From Fimenecus sp963590415 (GTDB lineage: Bacteria; Bacillota; Clostridia; Oscillospirales; Acutalibacteraceae), in NCBI GenBank assembly GCA_963590415.1, contig CAVAPB010000001.1, positions 62,001 to 126,000 of the forward strand: a stretch of DNA of 64,000 nucleotides, in the 5' to 3' direction. The notes beneath the pieces were generated by a model. That model ran no database searches. It saw only the letters and a list, made by a program, of their open reading frames with translations, and was not told the DNA's origin. The number at the start of each line of letters is the position of its first letter. Positions within the stretch are counted from its first letter, which is position 1. Made by a program: the position numbers and the translations under genes. This document shows positions 60,076 through 64,000 of the stretch, in pieces.

Positions 60076-61356
60076 ATGTCAACTACAGTACAGTTGAGAG
60101 AAGAGATAAAGAGCGGAAAGCTCGACGACAGATTCAGGAGAGTTTATGTTACCGACACGGAGATAAAGGCTCAGTATGAGAGATACTGTTCGCTTGCGGA
60201 CGATTTTGACGAGGTTTTCTCTTCGGACAGGGATGTAAGACTTTTCTCCGCACCCGGCAGAACAGAGGTCGGCGGCAACCATACGGACCACAACCACGGC
60301 AGAGTTCTTGCCGCCGGAATAAACCTTGACGCCATTGCTCTTGCTTCAAAAAATGACGACAACACCGTAAGAGTAAAATCAAAAGGATATACAATGGATG
60401 TTGTCGATCTTTCTGATTTGAGCGTACATAAGGAAGAGACGGGACATTCCCCCGCTCTTGTAAGAGGCGTATGCCAAGGCTTTTTGAACAGCGGTTACAA
60501 GATAGGCGGTTTTGACGCGGTTACTGCGTCGAGAGTCCTTTCGGGCTCGGGACTTTCTTCCTCGGCGGCATACGAGGTGCTTGTCGGCACAATGCTCAAC
60601 TACCTTTATAACGACGGCAAGGTTGACCCAGTTACTATTGCGAAGATTGCGCAGTATGCCGAAAACGAATACTTCGGCAAGCCCTGCGGACTTATGGACC
60701 AGATGGCGTGCTCGGTCGGCAGCTTTATCACAATTGATTTCAAAGATCCGTCGGAGCCTGTGATAGAAAAGGTCGATTTTGACTTTGCTTCGTGCGGACA
60801 TTCGCTGTGCATTGTAGACACAAAGGGAAGCCATTCAAATCTTACCGATGAATATGCGGCTATAAGGCTTGAAATGGAGAGCGTGGCGGCTCAGTTCTCA
60901 AAGAAGGTTCTGCGTGAGGTTGACGAAAAGTCTTTCCTTGCGAAAATCCCCGAGCTTCGTAAGGCTGTGGGCGACAGAGCGGTTCTGCGTGCAATGCATT
61001 TCTATAAGGATAACGAAAGAGTTTTGCGTGAGGTTGACGCTCTTAAAAAGAACGATTTTGAGCAGTTTAAGAAGCTTGTAATAGAGAGCGGCGACTCGTC
61101 ATATATGTACAATCAGAATGTTTTCGCAGTAAAGCAGCCCGAGGTTCAGCCTGTTTCCATTGCTCTTGCTCTCAGCGAGCAGGTGCTTGACGGCAAGGGC
61201 GCGTGGAGAGTTCACGGCGGCGGCTTCGCAGGAACGATACAGGCGTTTGTTCCCAACGAATTGCTTGAAGAATACAAGACAACTCTTGAAGCGGTGTTCG
61301 GCGAGGGCTCATGCTATGTTCTCGCGATAAGACCCGTAGGCGGAGCGGAAATTTAA
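60076..61356 (+). CDS. Galactokinase-like GHMP kinase
   Basis: The 426-residue enzyme has the GHMP ATP loop VLSGSGLSSSAAYEV (about residues 153-167), LMDQMACSVGS, and the C-terminal GGGFAGTIQAFV. The galactokinase signature is altered: FSAPGRTEVGGNHTDHNHG instead of the usual GRVNLIGEHTDYNxG, so the sugar-contacting Glu is Asn and Tyr is His. This change is seen in a clostridial branch, and the natural sugar may differ from galactose. ATG 60076 follows GGAAGG. It starts 5 bases after the VTT gene. Confidence 0.85.
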   Translation: MSTTVQLREEIKSGKLDDRFRRVYVTDTEIKAQYERYCSLADDFDEVFSSDRDVRLFSAPGRTEVGGNHTDHNHGRVLAAGINLDAIALASKNDDNTVRVKSKGYTMDVVDLSDLSVHKEETGHSPALVRGVCQGFLNSGYKIGGFDAVTASRVLSGSGLSSSAAYEVLVGTMLNYLYNDGKVDPVTIAKIAQYAENEYFGKPCGLMDQMACSVGSFITIDFKDPSEPVIEKVDFDFASCGHSLCIVDTKGSHSNLTDEYAAIRLEMESVAAQFSKKVLREVDEKSFLAKIPELRKAVGDRAVLRAMHFYKDNERVLREVDALKKNDFEQFKKLVIESGDSSYMYNQNVFAVKQPEVQPVSIALALSEQVLDGKGAWRVHGGGFAGTIQAFVPNELLEEYKTTLEAVFGEGSCYVLAIRPVGGAEI

Positions 61357-61374
61357 CAAAGGAAGTTATTCGGA

Positions 61375-62394
61375 ATGGATGTTCGTCAAATATTAAAGGA
61401 TTTGACAGTCGGCGCAGGCGTTTCGGGCTGTGAGTACGAAATTGCCCCGACAGCCGAAAAATATCTTGAAAAATACGGCAGGGTTCATATTGATACTCTC
61501 GGAAATATCATTCTTGAAAAAGACGGCAAGGGAGACGGAATTTTGCTTGACGCCCACACGGATATGGTGGGCATGATAGTTACCTCAATAACGCCCGAGG
61601 GCTTTTTGAGGGTTGACGCCTGCGGTCATATCGACACAAGGCCGCTCGGCGCACAGCAGGTTACAATCCACGGAAAACAGTCGCTTGTCGGTGTTGTGAT
61701 AAGCACGCCTCCGCACCTTCAAAAGGGAGACGCCGAACACAACGGTATGAAGATGAGCGATGTGCTGATAGACACGGGGCTTCCGAAAGAAAAGGTGGCG
61801 GAGCTTGTCGGTCTCGGAGACAGGGTTACGGTGAATTCCGAATTTACGCAGCTTCTCGGTGACAGGGTTTCGTGCTGTGCTCTTGACGACAGGGCGGGCA
61901 TGGCAAGCCTTATCTACGCTCTGGAAATTCTTGAAGAAAAAGGCTGTAACAAAAAGTTAACGGTATCGTTTTCTACCCGTGAAGAGGTAGGCGGAAGCGG
62001 AGCGAAAACGGCGGCGTTCAACGCAAGCGCAAAGGAGCTTATCGCCGTTGATGTAAGCTTTGCCGACACGCCCGACAGCAATTCCGAGGAGTGCGGAGAA
62101 CTCTCAAACGGTCCGATGATAGGCATTTCATCCTCGCTCGATTATGAGATGTCGCAGAAATTTATCTATACTGCCGAAAAATGCGGTATTCCGTATCAGC
62201 TTGAAATTATGGGCGGAAGAACGGGCACCAACGCCGACAGTATGACGGTGGCAAAGGGCGGCTTTGTAAGCGGTCTTATTTCGATACCGCTTCGCTATAT
62301 GCATACGGGCGTAGAGGTCGTTTCTGTCGCCGATGTCGAAAACACGGGAAGGCTCATTGCCGAATATATTGCGGGAGGTAATGAAAATGCTTAA
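61375..62394 (+). CDS. M42 family metallopeptidase (glutamyl aminopeptidase/endoglucanase type)
   Basis: The 339-residue protein shows LLDAHTDMVGMIV (metal His and Asp, about residues 57-69), ALDDRAGMASL (bridging Asp), STREEVGGSGAKTAAF (catalytic Glu pair), ISSSLDYE in place of the usual aspartate region, and RYMHTGVEVV (metal His). M42 peptidases form dodecameric tetrahedral aminopeptidases. Some were once misnamed cellulases. It overlaps the next M42 gene by 8 bases, so the pair is co-translated. Confidence 0.9.
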   Translation: MDVRQILKDLTVGAGVSGCEYEIAPTAEKYLEKYGRVHIDTLGNIILEKDGKGDGILLDAHTDMVGMIVTSITPEGFLRVDACGHIDTRPLGAQQVTIHGKQSLVGVVISTPPHLQKGDAEHNGMKMSDVLIDTGLPKEKVAELVGLGDRVTVNSEFTQLLGDRVSCCALDDRAGMASLIYALEILEEKGCNKKLTVSFSTREEVGGSGAKTAAFNASAKELIAVDVSFADTPDSNSEECGELSNGPMIGISSSLDYEMSQKFIYTAEKCGIPYQLEIMGGRTGTNADSMTVAKGGFVSGLISIPLRYMHTGVEVVSVADVENTGRLIAEYIAGGNENA

Positions 62395-63391
62395 AGAACT
62401 TTGCCTCCTCAATGGAATTTCGGGAAGAGAAAAGAAAGTAAGGGAATATATAATTTCCAAAATACCGTCCGACTGTAAATATTCGGTTGACGCACTCGGC
62501 AATGTTATTGTCGAAAAGCCCGGCAAAAGCCGTGCAAGGAATAAGGTTATGCTCAGCGCCCATATGGACGAGGTGGGCTTTATGGTAAGCTATATTACCG
62601 ACGACGGATATATCAAAATAACCCCCGTGGGCGGAATTGACGAAAGAGTTGTTTTCGGCAGGCGGGTAAGCGTTTCGGGCATACCCGGAGTGATAGGTTC
62701 AAAGGCTCTGCATCATCTTTCCTCGGACGAATTGTACAAGGTTCCTAAGTGTGAGGATATGTTTGTTGACATAGGCGCCGAGACGGGAAAGCAGGCAAGG
62801 GAATATGTCCGCTTGGGCGACGAGGTGAATTTTGAGTCCGAATATGTCGAATTCGGAGACGGATTTATAAAGGCAAAGGCTCTTGACGACAGGGTCGGCT
62901 GCCAAATTCTTCTTGATATTCTCGCAAGCGAGCAGCCGTACGATTTGACGGTGTGCTTTGTCGTGCAGGAGGAAATAGGAACAAGAGGTTCTGCGGTTGC
63001 GGCATATAATGTTGTGCCGGATTATGCAATAGTGCTTGAATGTACCACGGCGGCGGATATACCCGACACGCCCGAGCACAAAAAGGTATGCAAGCTCGGA
63101 AACGGTGCGGTTGTAAGCTATATGGACAGGGGTACGGTCTACGATTTTGAGCTTTACAAAAAAGCTTTTTCGGTTGCGGAGAAAAACGGAATAAAGTGTC
63201 AGACAAAGACTGTCGTTGCAGGCGGTAACGATGCGGCGGCAATTCACAAGTCGGGCAAAGGCGTTCGCACTGCGGCGATTTCGGTGCCGACGAGATACAT
63301 TCATTCTCCGTCCTGCGTTGCGAAAAAAGAGGATATCGAAGCGGTTGCACTTCTTGCTCAGCGACTTGCAGAGGAGTTTGCAAATGATTAA
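62387..63391 (+). CDS. M42 family metallopeptidase (second copy)
   Basis: The 334-residue paralogue of the previous gene has VMLSAHMDEVGFMV (metal His and Asp), ALDDRVGCQIL (bridging Asp), VVQEEIGTRGSAVAAY (Glu pair), LECTTAADIP, and the final RYIHSPSCV (metal His). ATG 62387 follows GGGAGGT with a 7-base gap; the longer frame from 62333 has no Shine-Dalgarno. The two copies differ enough to form either separate particles or a mixed complex, as reported for other M42 peptidases. It overlaps the next frame by 8 bases. Confidence 0.92.
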   Translation: MLKELCLLNGISGREKKVREYIISKIPSDCKYSVDALGNVIVEKPGKSRARNKVMLSAHMDEVGFMVSYITDDGYIKITPVGGIDERVVFGRRVSVSGIPGVIGSKALHHLSSDELYKVPKCEDMFVDIGAETGKQAREYVRLGDEVNFESEYVEFGDGFIKAKALDDRVGCQILLDILASEQPYDLTVCFVVQEEIGTRGSAVAAYNVVPDYAIVLECTTAADIPDTPEHKKVCKLGNGAVVSYMDRGTVYDFELYKKAFSVAEKNGIKCQTKTVVAGGNDAAAIHKSGKGVRTAAISVPTRYIHSPSCVAKKEDIEAVALLAQRLAEEFAND

Positions 63392-64000
63392 GCTTATCGA
63401 AAATCTGTCAAAGACAACGGCTGAAGATTTGACGGCATTCTTTTCGGGCGACACTGCGGCGGCGTTTACGCTGTTTTCGCTGCTTGATTTTACAAATGTT
63501 GACGGTGCATGGATACAGGCGCAGGGAGAGGAAATAACGGCGCTTGTCGTTGAAAAGGAAAAGAGCAAGGTTTATGTCTGCGCTTTTGAAACGGCGGATT
63601 TTTACGAGTTGGAGGATTTCATTTCACGGCTCGGCGGCGTGGTGGTTCACTGCTCCTCGGATATAACGGAGAGGCTCGGCGTGACGGCGTTTTCAAAAAT
63701 CAGCATTATGGCGCTCACGGGAGAATTGCCCGAGGGCAGACGGTCCGTTGAAATAAACGACGGTCTGCGGCCCGTTTTTGATTTACTCACGCAGTCCAAA
63801 AAGGAAATTCTGACAAATGCGGTCGAAAAGAAGGATTTGAAAAAATTTACCGACAGGGCATACAAGGAATGGCTTTCGAGGACAACGAGGGGCATATTTT
63901 CGGGCTATACGAGCGTCAGGGCGATAAAGGTCGGAGATAATTCGGTTTTATCGGTTGCGATTGCGGACAGGCTCGGCAAAAATATATTTATAAGAGATGT
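63384..64000 (+). CDS. GNAT-like acetyltransferase family protein (3' truncated by window edge)
   Basis: A frame open to the end of the window encodes at least 205 residues beginning MIKLIENLSKTTAEDL. ATG 63384 overlaps the end of the M42 gene by 8 bases, so it is co-translated. The order of elements (RPVFDLLTQSKKE, then YKEWLSRTTRGIFSGYTSVRAIKVGDNSVLSVAIAD, a family-like block) resembles clostridial GNAT-type proteins in which an N-terminal half is followed by the acetyl-CoA fold. The acetyl-CoA motif itself would lie beyond the window, so this call is moderate. Confidence 0.6.
   Translation, partial: MIKLIENLSKTTAEDLTAFFSGDTAAAFTLFSLLDFTNVDGAWIQAQGEEITALVVEKEKSKVYVCAFETADFYELEDFISRLGGVVVHCSSDITERLGVTAFSKISIMALTGELPEGRRSVEINDGLRPVFDLLTQSKKEILTNAVEKKDLKKFTDRAYKEWLSRTTRGIFSGYTSVRAIKVGDNSVLSVAIADRLGKNIFIRD

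Overview
The window reads as a stretch of the chromosome of an anaerobic, low-to-middle GC member of the Firmicutes, most likely a gut Clostridia of the Ruminococcaceae/Oscillospiraceae type. The reasons are the clostridial gene set (GGGtGRT protein pair, CD1247-type acidic protein, LL-diaminopimelate aminotransferase, EF-G paralogue), two secreted transglutaminase-like proteins that end in cellulosome-type dockerins, strong consensus sigma-A promoters, and GTG/TTG starts behind good Shine-Dalgarno sequences. The assignment is inference from gene content. I saw no rRNA, tRNA, CRISPR array, integrase or transposase.

Layout. 0-14 kb: housekeeping genes on the plus strand (3' part of gyrA, a CPBP membrane protease, tadA, an Mrp-type Fe-S carrier, guaB, glyA, an ANTAR regulator, dapF, a structured leader, dapL, purB, a zinc-finger membrane protein, galU). 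14-16 kb: the Fe-S scaffold-like/GGGtGRT pair with its own promoter. 16.4-17.35 kb: a gene-free block of palindromic intergenic repeats. 17.35-20.4 kb: a minus-strand operon (GDPD, YycJ/WalJ-like hydrolase, rlmH, NYN nuclease-like, small protein). 20.5-29.9 kb: a long plus operon with a perfect promoter (D-aspartate-ligase-like ATP-grasp, Asp/Glu racemase, asnB, glmU, pth, mfd). 30-34 kb: a two-component system and a repeat-bearing beta-helix lipoprotein that share an identical putative operator. 34-41 kb: rpsU, yqeG, M24 peptidase, efp, CD1247 protein, a deacetylase, and trkA-trkH. 41-50 kb: mostly minus strand (AraC regulator, YjjG-like HAD, a 40-residue protein, DUF3048 lipoprotein, EF-G paralogue, two dockerin proteins). 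50-54.5 kb: murL-murD, an M14-like pseudo-peptidase, nudF-like Nudix, maf. 54.5-58.2 kb: an accessory islet (small secreted protein, Mor-family regulator, DUF6591 protein, EF-hand-like protein). 58-64 kb: hydroxyacid dehydrogenase, VTT membrane protein, galactokinase-like kinase, two M42 aminopeptidases and the start of a GNAT-like protein.

Common thread. Cell-wall chemistry recurs. The 20.6-25.8 kb operon looks built to make and attach (and perhaps amidate) D-aspartate, and its GlmU has lost the uridylyltransferase motifs while keeping the acetyltransferase ones. The 49.8-52.4 kb pair MurL/MurD points to the route in which L-Glu is first ligated and then epimerised on the UDP-MurNAc dipeptide, so no free D-Glu is needed. 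It faces a peptidase-like gene whose zinc ligands are gone. dapF and dapL supply meso-DAP or its precursors.

The most interesting new signals are: (1) the TTCAAT-N5-TTCAAT boxes placed identically 10 bases before the -10 element at both the response-regulator and the lipoprotein promoters; (2) the dapL leader, in which the initiation region can pair with two upstream segments; (3) the D-Asp operon; (4) the hollowed-out GlmU; and (5) the M14 pseudoenzyme next to MurD.
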